NCBI RefSeq assembly: GCF_036417845.1
Contig: NC_089979.1
Span: forward strand, 51,498,275 to 51,562,274
DNA: 64,000 nt
Reading direction: 5' to 3'
From: Apteryx mantelli
Lineage: Eukaryota; Chordata; Aves; Apterygiformes; Apterygidae
The notes under the pieces are model-generated. The model was not told the DNA's origin, did no database searches, and saw only the letters and a program-made list of their open reading frames with translations. This document shows, one piece after another, positions 63,572-64,000 of this stretch. Every line of letters begins with the position of its first letter. Positions within the stretch are counted from its first letter, which is position 1. The position numbers were made by a program, and so were the translations under genes.

Positions 63572-64000
63572 GTAAGTGCCTATGTGAGCTTTTTCCTTAA
63601 TAGTAAAAATGAATTTCCCCACAGTGCTTCATGTGGAAATACTTTTTAAATGGCAAGTTCTATTAGCGTCAGTAATATTTTATGTGTAAGGAGAACCAGG
63701 TGTGCAATGAGGGATGCAGTATAGCAATACAAATGGAACAGAGTTTCTTCTGCCTTTGTGGAGAACATGGACATTTTTGGACATTAAGCCTCACCACAAT
63801 TCACTCAGCACATTTTACAGCTAGATAAATGGATGCAATAGGCAAATAAATGACCCATTCAAAGTCGGACTATAAATCAGTGGCAGAGCTGGAAGTAAAA
63901 CATTGGAGTCATGGTTTTGTAACAGCATCGTTCTAACCAATAGAGTGCTTTCAAATTTCTGAATGGTCCCTAACACAATGTATACTATGAATACATTAAT
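63572..64000 (+). other. TMEM241: TMEM241 intron 14, beginning
   Basis: Intron sequence to the end of the window. It contains the SINE remnant at 63775-63945 and nothing else recognisable. Confidence 0.85.
63775..63945 (+). mobile_element. MIR-like SINE remnant
   Basis: Segments follow the well-known order of amniote MIR-type repeats: 'cattttacagctagataaat' (for ..cattttacagatgggaaact), 'cccattcaaagtcggac', 'atcagtggcagagctggaag', and 'catcgttctaaccaatagag' (for ..tgctctaaccactagacc). It is diverged and non-coding. An L3-derived fragment sharing this segment is the alternative. Confidence 0.65.

Noticed and set aside
1-64000. CRISPR arrays, operons, prokaryotic-type systems
   Set aside because: No regularly spaced repeats; the whole window is intron-rich vertebrate DNA.

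Overview
This is vertebrate nuclear DNA, most likely from a bird. The evidence is the spliced genes with GT-AG introns, two CpG islands in an AT-rich background, and a sparse repeat content dominated by CR1 LINEs, one of which is nearly undamaged. Crocodilian or turtle origin is not strictly excluded, but the low repeat load favours a bird.

Layout. Positions 1-620 hold the start of RIOK3 on the minus strand: the end of exon 1 at 362, the ATG at 430, a CpG-island promoter around 480-620, and the first bases of intron 1 down to position 1. Positions 621-6680 lie between the two divergent genes. They are mostly featureless AT-rich DNA but include a decayed secreted leucine-rich-repeat (LRR) gene at about 4951-6060. 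A second CpG island (about 6690-7270) is the promoter of TMEM241, which runs on the plus strand for the rest of the window. Fourteen coding exons of TMEM241 can be placed exactly, with compatible phases and consensus splice sites (6950-63571). They give 276 complete codons, and the last about 20 residues lie beyond position 64000. RIOK3 and TMEM241 head-to-head is also the mammalian arrangement, on the human chromosome 18 segment that contains NPC1.

The introns hold no other gene I can support. Intron 10 has an old plus-strand CR1 copy. Intron 13 (24.5 kb) has a nested pair of oppositely oriented CR1 elements, a dead PIF/Harbinger transposase, an inverted pair of RFX X-box-like sites and an old minus-strand CR1/L3 remnant. 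Intron 14 has a MIR-like SINE remnant.

Biology. RIOK3 is an atypical RIO-family protein kinase of the cytoplasm. TMEM241 is a multi-pass Golgi protein of the nucleotide-sugar-transporter fold. The two are neighbours with separate promoters about 6.4 kb apart. I did not find a new molecular system. The items most worth a second look are the upstream ORFs in the TMEM241 leader, the tandem CAGCAG acceptor of the 26/23-nt microexon, the LRR pseudogene, the Harbinger remnant and the X-box pair.
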